DNA of 64,000 bases, taken from NCBI RefSeq assembly GCF_029626175.1, contig NZ_JARUBM010000002.1, positions 4,853,001 through 4,917,000 of the forward strand, written 5' to 3'. The stretch comes from Micromonospora sp. WMMD1082. Its GTDB lineage: Bacteria; Actinomycetota; Actinomycetes; Mycobacteriales; Micromonosporaceae. The notes under the pieces are model-generated. The model did not search any database and was not told the DNA's origin. It worked only from the letters and a program-made list of their open reading frames with translations. Position 1 is the stretch's first letter, and each line of letters starts with the position of its first letter. Below are positions 1-8,445 of the stretch, piece by piece. The position numbers were made by a program, and so were the translations under genes.

Positions 1-1
1 C

Positions 2-232
2 AACCCGATGGCCGTGCACGCCGAGGTGCTGCGGCAGAACGCGGGCAACGGCTACCCCGGCGTCGCCGGGCTGATCCGGTACGTCCCGGACTCGGGCGAG
101 CCGGTGCACAAGCGGATCTCCCTGATGCGGGTCGAGCGGGTGTCCGACGTGGCCACCGAGGCGGTGGAGGTGTTCCACTGTGGCAACGCCGACCAGCCGG
201 CCGAACCCGCCTGCGACACGTCCGGCTCGTGA
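2..232 (+). CDS. C-terminal end of an unknown protein (5' end outside window)
   Basis: An open frame enters from the left edge and stops at a TGA at 230-232; 76 codons are visible. A Met occurs at base 8, but the frame is already open before it, so this is most likely the tail of a longer gene. The tail contains the stretch RISLMRVERVSDVATEAVEV followed by a Cys and an acidic end with a second Cys. I see no diagnostic motif and do not recognise the family. The next gene starts 70 bases later on the same strand, so the two could share an operon. Confidence 0.55.
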   Translation, partial: NPMAVHAEVLRQNAGNGYPGVAGLIRYVPDSGEPVHKRISLMRVERVSDVATEAVEVFHCGNADQPAEPACDTSGS

Positions 233-301
233 CCGTGTGCTCCCCGCCGCCGTCCGTTAGGGTTTCAGCGGACCAGGCGGCCGGCGGCGGAGGGGCAGAG
301 G

Positions 302-2839
302 TTGGGCAGGCTCGCGTCGGCGTACGGGCAGGCGGTCGCCGCCCACCGGGCCGCCCGCGCCCACCTCGAATCCGCCCGTGCCGCGCTGGGCATCGCCGCG
401 CCGCCCGCCCCGGTGGTCGACGCCGACCTGCTGGCCCGGCTGGCCCGGGTCGGCACCGCGCTGGCCACCCCGACCCCGGGCACGCCACTGGCCCGTCAGC
501 CCGTCCCGGTCCGGGTCGGTGAGGCGGTCACCGCCGGCGGCCGGTTCCCGGTCCTGCTCCCGCTGGGCGCCGGGCACCATCTGGCGATCGACGGCGACGC
601 CCGTGACCCGGCGGTGGCCGGGCTGCTGCGCGCCCTCGTGCTGCGGCTGCTGGCCACCGCCGCCCCCGGTGGTGTCCGGGTCGCCGCGCTGGACACCGCC
701 GCCCTCGGCGCGACCTTCGGTCCGCTGCGACCGCTGCTCGACGCGGGTGTCATCGACGCACCGGCCACCACCGAGGCGGAGGTGACCGCGCTGCTCGACA
801 TCGCCGAACGGCACGCCCGCGCCGCCCGCCAGGCCGACCGGCCGGACCAGGAACTGCTGGTGGTCGTCGCCGCGTCCGTCCCGTCCCCCCGGGACGCGGC
901 CCGGCTCGCCGCGCTCACCCACGCCGGACCGGCCGCCGCGGTCTGTGTGCTGCTCGGCGGGTGGCCGCCGGCCGGTCCCGGTGAGCCGGCCCCGCCGCTG
1001 GGCGCCACCACCATGCTGCGGTCGACCGAGGGGTACGTCCGCGTCGGTGACCCGCCCGGCGCGCCGTTCAGCGCCGACGGCAGCGGCCTGGCCGCACCGG
1101 TGGTTCTCGACGGTGACCCACCACCGGCCTCGGTCGCCGCGCTCGCCACCCATCTGGGCGAATCGGCCCGGCGCGGTGAGACGGTCGACTTCGCCGACCT
1201 GCTGCCGGGGCAGCGGTGGGCCACCTCGGCCCGGGCGGGCCTGCGTACGGTGGTGGGCCGGGCCGGCCGTGACCCGTTCGGCATGGCGTTCGACGACGCC
1301 ACCCCGCACTGGCTGGTCGGCGGGCGCACCGGCGGCGGCAAGACCGTCTTCCTGCTCGACGTCCTCTACGGACTGGCCACCCGCTACTCCCCGGCCGAGT
1401 TGCAGCTCTACCTCCTCGACTTCAAGGAGGGGGTGAGCTTCACCGAGTTCGTCCCCACCGACCGCGACCCGTCGTGGCTGCCGCACGCCCGCGCCGTCGG
1501 CATCGAGAGCGACCGGGAGTACGGCGTCGCCGTCCTACGCGAACTGCGCCGCGAACTGCACCGGCGGGCCACCGCGCTCAAGCGGCACGGCGTCACCAAG
1601 CTCGCCGACCTGCCCGCCGACACCCCGATGCCCCGGATCGTCGCCGTGGTCGACGAGTTCCACGTGCTGCTCGCCGGCAACGATCCGCTCGCCCGCGAGT
1701 CGGTGGACCTGCTGGAGGAGCTGGCCCGCAAGGGCCGCTCGTACGGCGTACACCTGGTGCTGGCCAGCCAGAGCACGACGGGGATCGAGGCGCTCTACGG
1801 CCGCGCCGAGGCGGTCTTCGGGCAGTTCGCCCTGCGGGTGGCGCTGCCCGGCGGCGGTGGCGTGCTCGACCAGCTCAACGACGCCGCGGCGACGCTGCCG
1901 GTCGGCTCGGCGGTGGTCAACACGGCCGCCGGTGCCGCCGGGGCGAACACCGTGGTCCGGTTCCCCGACGCGCACGGCGCGGCCGGCGAGCTGACCCGGC
2001 TGCGCCACGAGCTGTGGCAGGCCCGTCCGGCGGGCGCCCGCCCACCGTCGGTGTTCCGGGGCTACGACACCGCCCGGGTGGAGGACGACGTCACCTTCAC
2101 CGGGTTGCGTCCCGGTGGCCGGCGCCCCCTGGCCCTGGTGGGCCGGACGGTCGACGTGGACGGCACCACCGCGCTGTTCATCATGGACACCGCCCCCGGT
2201 CGGCACCTGGCCGTGGTGGGCACCTCCTCCGCCGGTGCGGAGGTGCTGCGGGCGGCGACCCTGAGCCTGGCCCGGCAGCACGCGCCGGGTGAGGCGGCGT
2301 TCCTGCTCGCCCCGCTGGTCGCCGCCGCCGATCCGGCGGCCGATGACACCGCCGCGACGCTGGCCGCCGCCGGGCACCGCGTCGAGCGGCTCGACGCCGC
2401 CGCGTTGCGCGAGCGGATCGGCACCCTCACCGCCGGGACGGGTGACGGGCCACCGGGGCGGGCGTACCTGGTGGTGTTCGGGATGGACGCCGCCGCGGGC
2501 CTGCTCGGCGAGAACGACCCCACCACGTTCCGCTCCGGCCACGACGACCTGCGCATCCTGCTGCGCCAGGGGCCCGGCCACGGCGTGCACCTGCTCGGCT
2601 GGTGGCGCGGCCTGCGCCGACTCACCGACGACCTCGGCGGTACGCAGAACCGCGACGACGTGGCCTGCCTGGTCGCCCTGAACGTGCCCGGCGCGGATCT
2701 CGGGCTGCATCTGGGCGTGCACGACCTGGCGTACACGCCCCGGGCGGACCGGGCGCTGCTGGTGGACCGGCACGACCAGCGGGTCCGGTTGATCGTGCCG
2801 TTCGCCCGTGACGGGCACTCTTCCGACGGGCAGGAGTGA
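302..2839 (+). CDS. FtsK/SpoIIIE-domain ATPase
   Basis: An 845-aa motor ATPase of the FtsK/SpoIIIE class. Walker A is GGRTGGGKT near residue 340, Walker B is IVAVVDEFH near residue 447, and LVLASQS in the sensor region follows. FtsK-family ATPases pump DNA or, in type VII secretion, protein. This one has no N-terminal membrane segments; residues 1-50 look helical and Ala/Arg-rich, followed by a long Ala/Gly/Pro-rich region. I chose the TTG at 302 because GGAGGGG lies 6 bases upstream and no better in-frame start is near. The next gene follows after only 3 bases and encodes a membrane protein, so the pair may form a membrane-tethered translocase. No typical gamma (KOPS-reading) domain is evident, so it is probably not the main chromosomal FtsK. 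Confidence 0.85.
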   Translation: MGRLASAYGQAVAAHRAARAHLESARAALGIAAPPAPVVDADLLARLARVGTALATPTPGTPLARQPVPVRVGEAVTAGGRFPVLLPLGAGHHLAIDGDARDPAVAGLLRALVLRLLATAAPGGVRVAALDTAALGATFGPLRPLLDAGVIDAPATTEAEVTALLDIAERHARAARQADRPDQELLVVVAASVPSPRDAARLAALTHAGPAAAVCVLLGGWPPAGPGEPAPPLGATTMLRSTEGYVRVGDPPGAPFSADGSGLAAPVVLDGDPPPASVAALATHLGESARRGETVDFADLLPGQRWATSARAGLRTVVGRAGRDPFGMAFDDATPHWLVGGRTGGGKTVFLLDVLYGLATRYSPAELQLYLLDFKEGVSFTEFVPTDRDPSWLPHARAVGIESDREYGVAVLRELRRELHRRATALKRHGVTKLADLPADTPMPRIVAVVDEFHVLLAGNDPLARESVDLLEELARKGRSYGVHLVLASQSTTGIEALYGRAEAVFGQFALRVALPGGGGVLDQLNDAAATLPVGSAVVNTAAGAAGANTVVRFPDAHGAAGELTRLRHELWQARPAGARPPSVFRGYDTARVEDDVTFTGLRPGGRRPLALVGRTVDVDGTTALFIMDTAPGRHLAVVGTSSAGAEVLRAATLSLARQHAPGEAAFLLAPLVAAADPAADDTAATLAAAGHRVERLDAAALRERIGTLTAGTGDGPPGRAYLVVFGMDAAAGLLGENDPTTFRSGHDDLRILLRQGPGHGVHLLGWWRGLRRLTDDLGGTQNRDDVACLVALNVPGADLGLHLGVHDLAYTPRADRALLVDRHDQRVRLIVPFARDGHSSDGQE

Positions 2840-2842
2840 GGC

Positions 2843-3850
2843 ATGGCCACCTTCGACGAGTACGCTGCCCTGGCCCGTCACCTCGCCGTCCAGCAGCGCG
2901 CCGGTGAACAGGGCGCCGCCGCCGAGGCCGAACGGCGGCGGGATCTCGGCTCCGCCGTGGATTATCTCGACCGGCGACTGCAGGCCCAGGGCCAGCGCCT
3001 CGACCACCTCGGCCGCACCATCGGCGCCGCACCGGGCGGCACCGCCCCGCCACCCGGCCCCCCGGCTCCGCCCGGGGCGTCGGCCCCACCGGCTCCGCCC
3101 GTGTCCGGCCCGCCGGTTCCGCTCGGCTCTTTGGCTCCGCCGGTGTCCGGCCCGCCGGCTTCGCCTGGGGCGTCGGCCCCGCCGGCTCCGCTTGGGCCGC
3201 CTGGGTCCTCGGCTCCGCCTGGGATGTCGCCGGTGTCCGGTCCGCCGGTCCTGCCCGGGCACCCGGGCGGCGGCCCGGGACCGGGGACGGGGTCGGACGG
3301 CGGCGCAGCCGCCGCGCCGGGGCGGCCGGGCGTCGGGGCGTACCCCCAGACGGGTGTGGGGGAGACGGGCCGGGCGTTACCGGTGGCGGTGAGTGCGACG
3401 GCGGCGGGCGTGCCGGCCCAGCGGGTCGGTGAGGTCGATCCGGCAGCGGAGCTGGAACTGGCGCGGCGCTGGGCCGACGAGGCCGACCGGCACGGGCAGC
3501 AGGCGGAACTGCTCGCCCAGCGGCCGGCGCTGCTGCCGGCCTGGTCGTCACGGGCCCGTGCGGTCGCGGTCTACTCCGGTGCCGCCGGCATCGCGATGCT
3601 GCTGTTGCTGGTCCTGACGATCGGCTGGAGCATCGGCGTGGTCGGGTTGGGCACCCTGCTCGCCTGGATGCTCGCCGGCCTGCCCGCAACGGCGCTGATC
3701 GGGGGCTGGCTGGTGCTCGGCCGGTGGGGCCGACCGCCCGTCGGTGCCGCCACCCCGCCGCGCCACGCCGTGCTGGGTTTCCTGCTCTGCTTCCTGGCCG
3801 TCCCCCTCGCCTTCTGCGGTTACCTGCTGCTCTTCCGGACGCTGCGCTGA
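2843..3850 (+). CDS. Proline-rich protein with C-terminal membrane segments
   Basis: 335 aa, starting at ATG 3 bases after the FtsK-like gene and almost certainly co-transcribed with it. Residues 1-60 are charged and probably helical; about 65-140 is low-complexity Pro/Ala/Gly (APPAPPVSGPP-type repeats); a second helical Glu/Ala region at about 190-235 precedes three or four hydrophobic segments (for example IAMLLLLVLTIGWSIGVVGL) up to the C-terminus. I do not recognise a named family. The architecture (cytosolic coil, flexible linker, membrane anchor) fits an anchor or scaffold for the upstream ATPase; that role is inference. The stop codon lies inside a 24-bp tandem duplication. Confidence 0.75.
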   Translation: MATFDEYAALARHLAVQQRAGEQGAAAEAERRRDLGSAVDYLDRRLQAQGQRLDHLGRTIGAAPGGTAPPPGPPAPPGASAPPAPPVSGPPVPLGSLAPPVSGPPASPGASAPPAPLGPPGSSAPPGMSPVSGPPVLPGHPGGGPGPGTGSDGGAAAAPGRPGVGAYPQTGVGETGRALPVAVSATAAGVPAQRVGEVDPAAELELARRWADEADRHGQQAELLAQRPALLPAWSSRARAVAVYSGAAGIAMLLLLVLTIGWSIGVVGLGTLLAWMLAGLPATALIGGWLVLGRWGRPPVGAATPPRHAVLGFLLCFLAVPLAFCGYLLLFRTLR

Positions 3851-3891
3851 GCCGTCTTCCCGGCGTTGCGCTGAGCCGTCGTCCGGGCGTT
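3844..3891 (+). repeat. 24-bp tandem duplication across a stop codon
   Basis: Two adjacent 24-base units (3844-3867 and 3868-3891) differ at two positions; the stop codon of the preceding gene lies in the first unit. A third partial unit (GCGC) follows. Confidence 0.8.
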
Positions 3892-3898
3892 GCGCGGG

Positions 3899-3944
3899 TT
3901 TGGGTGCAGTTGTTGCTGCTCCAGCGACAAGAGATGCACCCAAA
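3899..3944. repeat. Intergenic palindrome / hairpin
   Basis: TTTGGGTGCA (3899-3908) pairs perfectly with TGCACCCAAA (3935-3944), and inside it TTGTTGCTG (3910-3918) pairs with CAGCGACAA (3922-3930) with one G-T wobble. It shares GTTGTTGCTG with the palindrome at 11717. No U-tract follows, so it is a REP-like element or a weak terminator. The rest of the 3851-4117 gap holds nothing else I can support. Confidence 0.7.
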
Positions 3945-4105
3945 GCTGCTGAGTTGCCAGTTGCACGACCTGGAAGGGTCCACGACCGGCACCGCGCGCG
4001 GCTGGGCCGCGCGGTTGGAGCCAGGGTTTCCGTGCTCGTCGCGGCTGACCGGATCGTTCCGGAAGGTGTCCCGATCTTGACTCACGCGACCCGGTGTGCG
4101 GCGCT

Positions 4106-4111
4106 TACGGT
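4106..4111 (+). promoter_or_regulatory. Candidate -10 box, leaderless
   Basis: TACGGT ends 6 bases before the ATG at 4118, where transcription would begin at the start codon. No ribosome binding site is present. The -35 region is weak. Confidence 0.45.
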
Positions 4112-4117
4112 GACGTC

Positions 4118-4678
4118 ATGGCCACTGCCCTGATCGTGATCGATGTGCAAGAGTCCTTTCGCCAGCGGCCGTCGTGGTCGCAGGTGTCGAATCCGGCGAT
4201 CGTCGACGATACGGCCACGCTCGTCGATGCGGCGCGCGCCGGAGGGCACCGGGTGTTCTGGGTGTTGCACGCCGAGCCCGGCAGTGATTCGGTGTTCGAC
4301 CCCGAGTCGGGGTTCGTCCGCCTCATGGACGGCCTGGCCGTCGAGCGCGGGGAACCTGTGCTGACGAAGACGTCGCGCAACGCGTTCACGACGACGAACC
4401 TCGGGCAGCAGCTCACCTCGGTGGGGGTGTCGGAGGTCGTCATCGCAGGCATCCAGACCGAGCAGTGCTGTGAGACCACCGCGCGTGTCGCCGCGGATCT
4501 GGGGTACGAGGTCACCTTCGTCACCGAGGCGACGGCGACGTTCCCCATCGTCCGCCCCGACACCGGTGCAGTGCTCGGCACCGACGAGGTGATCGAGCGG
4601 ACCGAGTTCGCGCTCGCCGGACGCTTCGCGCGTATCGCTGGCATCCACGACGCGTTCGCGCCCCCGTCGACCGGGTGA
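4118..4678 (+). CDS. Isochorismatase-like cysteine hydrolase
   Basis: A 186-aa member of the isochorismatase-like fold (nicotinamidase, ureidoglycolate and N-carbamoyl amidases). The expected triad is visible: Asp in ALIVIDVQ near the N-terminus, Lys in VLTKTSRN, and the nucleophilic Cys in GIQTEQCCETT. Family members hydrolyse C-N or vinyl-ether bonds; the substrate here cannot be told from sequence. I prefer ATG at 4118 to the in-frame GTG at 4094 because the hydrophobic strand MATALIVIDVQ is the usual N-terminus. A candidate -10 hexamer sits 6 bases upstream, and there is no ribosome binding site. It is followed by a 17-bp duplication and stands alone. Confidence 0.88.
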   Translation: MATALIVIDVQESFRQRPSWSQVSNPAIVDDTATLVDAARAGGHRVFWVLHAEPGSDSVFDPESGFVRLMDGLAVERGEPVLTKTSRNAFTTTNLGQQLTSVGVSEVVIAGIQTEQCCETTARVAADLGYEVTFVTEATATFPIVRPDTGAVLGTDEVIERTEFALAGRFARIAGIHDAFAPPSTG

Positions 4679-4680
4679 GG

Positions 4681-4714
4681 CACGACCCGTGGGTGAACAC
4701 GACCCGTGGGTGGA
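4681..4714 (+). repeat. 17-bp tandem duplication after a stop codon
   Basis: CACGACCCGTGGGTG begins two consecutive 17-base units (4681 and 4698), two bases after the TGA of the preceding gene. Confidence 0.7.
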
Positions 4715-4847
4715 GAGGTGACGCGGCAGTGGTGACCAGCCGACGATCGGGCGGTCGCGGTGGGTGTGTGGATCTCGTACTCTCCTCTGTGGGTCGCTGC
4801 TCGTGCGGGAGTGGGGACACTCGTGCGTGTGATCCGGGGAGGGACGT

Positions 4848-5111
4848 GTGAGCGCAGCGGAGATTCTCGCGAGGCTGGCGGCAGCCGCGCAGAAGTTGGA
4901 CGAGGCGAAGGCGAAGACGGCGGCGGCCGCCCAGGACGCCGCCGAGGCGCGCCAGCTCGTCGCGGGTGCCTTGCAGGGCGTCGCCGCCGGCCCGTTGATC
5001 GGAATGATCGATTCCTATCGGCAGGCGCTGGCGCAGGCGGCCCAGGGCAATGAGCCGGCCAAGCAGCAGGTCCAAGAGACGATCACCAGGGTACGTGCGC
5101 TGGGAAACTGA
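4848..5111 (+). CDS. Small coiled-coil-like protein (DUF6244-type)
   Basis: 87 aa, Ala-rich and heptad-like (LARLAAAAQKLDEAKAKTAA), ending in a VRALGN motif. It resembles the DUF6244 family known from Micromonosporaceae; that assignment is from memory and moderately sure. GTG at 4848 follows a GGGAGGGA ribosome binding site. Function is unknown. It lies 35 bases before another small gene and the two probably form an operon. Confidence 0.72.
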   Translation: MSAAEILARLAAAAQKLDEAKAKTAAAAQDAAEARQLVAGALQGVAAGPLIGMIDSYRQALAQAAQGNEPAKQQVQETITRVRALGN

Positions 5112-5146
5112 GCACGGGTGGTGGAAGCGGCGATTGAGGCGGCGGG

Positions 5147-5572
5147 ATGAGTGAGGTGAGCCGCGATGGCGGTGTGCTGGACGGATTCCACGTCGGGTAT
5201 GTGCCCGCCGAGGTGGGCGAGGAGGTGTCGGACTTCGCCAGCGAGTGGGAGGATGTCCACTTTTCCTCGCGGGTGTGGGAGCGGCAGACCGACGACGGTT
5301 ACCGGGCCGACCTGCGGGTTCATGTGCTGCGCAGTGAGCGCCTGACGGATCTCGACGCGCTGCGCACCTTTCTCGCCGACTACCACGAGCACGACATCGA
5401 AACATGGACGTTGTCCGAGTTCGTGCACGGCGCCACCACCGGGCTGCGGAGTGCGGAGCATGCCTTCTGGCTGGCGGCCCCGGGCGTCGCCGTGAGTGTG
5501 TTGGTCGATCCGGAATACCTCGACGCCGAAGCGCTCGTGTCGGTCGCCCTCGCGGTGCGGGAGGCGGGATAG
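5147..5572 (+). CDS. Conserved hypothetical protein, 141 aa
   Basis: A soluble acidic protein of 141 residues with no signal peptide or membrane segment. It contains several aromatic-rich strands (WEDVHFSSRVWERQ, EHAFWLAAPGVAVSVLVDP) and looks like a compact alpha/beta domain. I do not recognise it. It sits 35 bases behind the DUF6244-type gene on the same strand, a probable two-gene operon. The start at 5147 (ATG) has only a modest GGCGGGA upstream. Confidence 0.7.
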   Translation: MSEVSRDGGVLDGFHVGYVPAEVGEEVSDFASEWEDVHFSSRVWERQTDDGYRADLRVHVLRSERLTDLDALRTFLADYHEHDIETWTLSEFVHGATTGLRSAEHAFWLAAPGVAVSVLVDPEYLDAEALVSVALAVREAG

Positions 5573-5708
5573 CCCGACACGCCGCAACTCGCGTCCGATC
5601 CCAGAGGCGGGGTTGCGGCGGGGCGGCCGGGGCGGTACGCCATCGTGTGTAGATCAGCCGATGGTCCGGGTGCCGACCCGGCGGCCGGTCGTGAGAGTCG
5701 AGGATCCA

Positions 5709-6518
5709 ATGGAGTTCCTGACCAGTCCCGAGCTGTGGATCGCCTTCGCGACCCTGCTCCTGCTGGAGATCGTGCTGGGCATCGACAACGTCGTGTTCAT
5801 CTCGATCCTGTCCGGCCGACTGCCTGAGCATCAGCAGGCCCGGGCCCGGACGATCGGCATCTCGCTCGCCCTGATCACCCGTCTGCTGCTGCTGGCGTCG
5901 TTGTCCTGGATCATCGGTCTGACCGCGCCGCTGTTCACCGTGGCCGGGCAGGAGATATCCGGGCGGGATCTGATCCTGTTGCTCGGCGGGATCTTCCTGG
6001 TGGGCAAGGCGACATATGAGATCCACGAGCATCTGGAGGGCTCCGACCACGGTCGGTCGAGCAAGAAGGTCGCCTCGTTCGGTAACGTCATCGCGCAGAT
6101 CCTGGTGCTGGACGTGGTCTTCTCGCTCGACTCGGTGATCACCGCGGTCGGGATGGTCGACGAACTCGCCATCATGGTGGCCGCCGTGGTCATCGCGATG
6201 ATCATCATGCTGGTCTCCGCCGGCGCGGTCAGCAGGTTCGTCAACGACCATCCGACGGTCAAGATGCTGGCCCTGTCGTTCCTGCTGATCATCGGCGCGA
6301 GCCTGATCGCCGAGAGCTTCGACCAGCACATCCCGAAGGGCTACGTGTACGGGCCGATCGCCTTCTCGATCTTCGTGGAGTTCCTCAACCTGCGGGTCCG
6401 GGCGCGGCAGCGCCGCCAGCAGGAGGCGCAGCCGGTGCAGCTGCACCCGACGTACGTCAAGAACGGTCCCGCCCGGCCCGAGCCCGAGCCGGAGCCGGAG
6501 GCGACGCCGGCCGGCTGA
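5709..6518 (+). CDS. TerC family integral membrane protein
   Basis: About 269 aa with seven or eight hydrophobic segments. TerC hallmarks are clear: EIVLGIDNVVFISIL near the N-terminus, RDLILLLGGIFLVGKATYEIHE in the middle and VFSLDSVITAVGMV in the second repeat, with the paired Asp residues that mark this family. TerC proteins are linked to tellurium resistance and, in several bacteria, to manganese export coupled to the secretion machinery. I chose the ATG at 5709 because MEFLTSPELW is the usual N-terminus and GAGG lies just upstream; a GTG at 5691 is possible. The C-terminus is a Pro/Glu-rich tail. A strong hairpin follows. A second, more distant TerC is at 49832-50830. Confidence 0.92.
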   Translation: MEFLTSPELWIAFATLLLLEIVLGIDNVVFISILSGRLPEHQQARARTIGISLALITRLLLLASLSWIIGLTAPLFTVAGQEISGRDLILLLGGIFLVGKATYEIHEHLEGSDHGRSSKKVASFGNVIAQILVLDVVFSLDSVITAVGMVDELAIMVAAVVIAMIIMLVSAGAVSRFVNDHPTVKMLALSFLLIIGASLIAESFDQHIPKGYVYGPIAFSIFVEFLNLRVRARQRRQQEAQPVQLHPTYVKNGPARPEPEPEPEATPAG

Positions 6519-6532
6519 CCCACGCGGACCTC

Positions 6533-6568
6533 GACGCCGCACGCACCTCGCCGGGTGCGTGCGGCGTC
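6533..6568 (+). terminator. Perfect 15-bp hairpin after terC-like gene
   Basis: GACGCCGCACGCACC (6533-6547) and its exact reverse complement (6554-6568) flank a 6-base loop. It begins 15 bases after the stop codon. No U-tract, as is common in actinobacterial terminators. Confidence 0.75.
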
Positions 6569-6668
6569 CGTCGTCTGTGGACGGTGAGATCGGGGCCGTT
6601 CACGGGATGCCTGGTGGGGCAGGCGCTACCCGCGCGTAACTTTTCATTGACGTTTCAGGATTGTTACC

Positions 6669-6683
6669 TGCATCATCGATGCA
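6669..6683. promoter_or_regulatory. Candidate operator upstream of lipase
   Basis: TGCATC-ATC-GATGCA is a perfect 6-3-6 palindrome, 65 bases before the lipase start and just downstream of a possible -35 TTGACG. It may bind a dimeric regulator; which one is unknown. Confidence 0.4.
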
Positions 6684-6747
6684 CGGTCGATCGGACATCC
6701 CACCGCCTCCACCCGGCAACCCCGGGATCCCCTTGGGAGGTGCAGCG

Positions 6748-7593
6748 ATGCTGCTCCGAAAGGCTGTCCCCGTCCTCGCCCTCACGATCGCCGCCGTCCT
6801 GGCGGCCCCGGCAACCGCCGCGGCCGCGCCGGCCCCGGCCATCACCACCACCAACACCACCACCACCGGCGCCGACGGCGCCACCGGAAGAACCAGCACG
6901 GCCACCGTCGACAGCGGCCTGCGGGCCCTGGCCGACGCCAACCCGGTCATCGTCGTCGGCGGGCTCAGTGGCTTCGCCGCGGTGTACGGGCCACTCGCCG
7001 CCCGGCTGCGCGCCGACGGATACCGGGTCTGGGTGTACGAGTTGCCGAACCTCGGGCTCGGCGACATCGCGGCCTCCGCCAGCGGGCTGCGCGGCTTCGT
7101 CGGGCAGGTTCGTTCCGCCGCCGGCGGGGCCAAGGTCGACCTGGTCGCCCACTCGGAGGGCGGCCTGGTCAGTCGCTACTACATCAAGAACCTCGGCGGC
7201 GGCGACGCCGTCGGGCGCTACATCAGCCTGGGCACCCCGCAGTACGGCACGTACGTCGCCAACATCGTGGCGTTCCTCGGCCTGGGCAGCTGCGCCGGGG
7301 TCGTGGCCTGCCAGCAGATGACGATCGGTTCGTCGTTCCTCACGGCGCTCAACGCGGGCGACGACACCCCGGGCCCGGTGCGATGGACCACGGTACGCAC
7401 CTGGCAGGACGAACTGGTCCGGCCGGTCGACAACGCCACGCTGGCCGACGGGGCGACCAACGTGTTGATCCAGTCCAGTTGCCCGCTGCGCGTCGTCGGC
7501 CACCTCGGCCTGGTCCTCGACGGCACCACGTACACCGTGATCCGCCAGGCCCTGCGCGACGCCGCCATCCGCCCCGACTGCCTCGCCCTCTGA
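6748..7593 (+). CDS. Secreted triacylglycerol lipase / alpha-beta hydrolase
   Basis: 281 aa with a Sec signal peptide (MLLRKAVPVLALTIAAVLAA, then Ala-rich cleavage region) followed by a Thr-rich linker. The mature part has the alpha/beta-hydrolase pattern of actinobacterial class 2 lipases: VIVVGGLSGFAAVYGPLAARL at the oxyanion strand, nucleophile elbow AHSEGG (Ser about residue 134), YISLGTPQYGT after it, and a C-terminal His in VVGHLGLVLD. Four Cys residues in the C-terminal half may form disulfides. The ATG at 6748 has GGGAGG 7 bases upstream. Expected to act outside the cell on lipid esters. A perfect 21-bp inverted repeat follows the gene. Confidence 0.88.
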   Translation: MLLRKAVPVLALTIAAVLAAPATAAAAPAPAITTTNTTTTGADGATGRTSTATVDSGLRALADANPVIVVGGLSGFAAVYGPLAARLRADGYRVWVYELPNLGLGDIAASASGLRGFVGQVRSAAGGAKVDLVAHSEGGLVSRYYIKNLGGGDAVGRYISLGTPQYGTYVANIVAFLGLGSCAGVVACQQMTIGSSFLTALNAGDDTPGPVRWTTVRTWQDELVRPVDNATLADGATNVLIQSSCPLRVVGHLGLVLDGTTYTVIRQALRDAAIRPDCLAL

Positions 7594-7638
7594 CACCCCA
7601 ACCCCCACCCCCGGGCCCCCACCCCGACTCCCGGGCCT

Positions 7639-7699
7639 GTTGATCATGAGGTTAGCGGCACTTTTAGAGATCAACATCGCCGCTAACCTCATGATCAAC
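7639..7699. repeat. Perfect 21-bp inverted repeat
   Basis: The arms 7639-7659 and 7679-7699 are exact reverse complements (21 bp, beginning GTTGATCATGAGG) around a 19-base loop. It is less GC-rich than its surroundings. The G-rich stretch 7700-7800 that follows has no gene. Confidence 0.85.
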
Positions 7700-7832
7700 C
7701 TGGCAAGTGGGGTGGGGTGGGGGTGGGGGGATTGGGGGAGCGGGGGGTGTGGGCGGGTGGGCCGTGGGAGGGTGGACGGTGCCGCCGCGTGTGTTCACCG
7801 CCCCACGTCGGCGGGCCGCGGAAAGGGAAGTC

Positions 7833-8198
7833 ATGTCAGCAGAGCCGCACGTCGACTTCGCGCTCGACACGTACGAGTGCATCGTGCTGTATCCCGGCGC
7901 GGCCGGGCGGGCGCTGCCCGCCGAGACCATCCAGCGGTTGCAGGCCGAGCACGCCGGGCACATGCAGGCGTTGCAGGAGCGGGGGATCATCCTGGTCGCC
8001 GGGGCGGTGGACGGCCACGCCCGGGAGCCGGACCCGCCGCTCGGGTTCGGCCTGGCCAGGACGGGTTCGGTGGACGATGTCCGCAGCGTGATGGAGGCCG
8101 ACCCGGCGGTGCAGGCCGGGCTCTACCGGGTGGACGTGATGACCTTCCTCTGCCCGGCCGGCTCGCTGGAGTTTCCGCTGGCCAAGACGGAGAGCTGA
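7833..8198 (+). CDS. YCII-related protein
   Basis: 121 aa with the YciI-like ferredoxin-fold pattern: an acidic N-terminal strand (YECIVLYPG), central helix with LQAEHAGHMQALQERGIILVAGAV, then DDVRSVMEADPAVQAGLYRVDVM. The HxxH-like histidine in the helix and Asp before the last helix match the family, whose proposed role is a small hydrolase or isomerase-like enzyme; the substrate is unknown. ATG at 7833 follows GGAAAGGGAAG. It is a single-gene unit, in front of the pyruvate kinase gene but separated by about 250 bases. Confidence 0.82.
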   Translation: MSAEPHVDFALDTYECIVLYPGAAGRALPAETIQRLQAEHAGHMQALQERGIILVAGAVDGHAREPDPPLGFGLARTGSVDDVRSVMEADPAVQAGLYRVDVMTFLCPAGSLEFPLAKTES

Positions 8199-8445
8199 GT
8201 CGACCAGAGGGCGCTCCACCTCGCGTGGTCGACTGGCTACTTTCCGACAATCGCGCGGAGCGCCTCGGCACCCGTTGGCGCCGGGGGCGTACCATTCCGG
8301 CGCGCGGTCGCCGTTGCCCGCCATCGACGTCCGGAGCGGCATACGCCCGCCGACTGCGCGCGTGAAGCCGCGCGCACCGTTGGACAACTGTTCCGCATTG
8401 CGCAAGGGGTCGGCTCACGGACCGACCTGGAGGAGAACTAGCCTG

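Noticed and set aside
257..1486. Long minus-strand open frame opposite the FtsK-like gene
   Set aside because: Composition is Gly/Arg/Gln-rich without motifs, as expected for the antisense of GC-rich coding sequence; the plus strand has clear Walker motifs.
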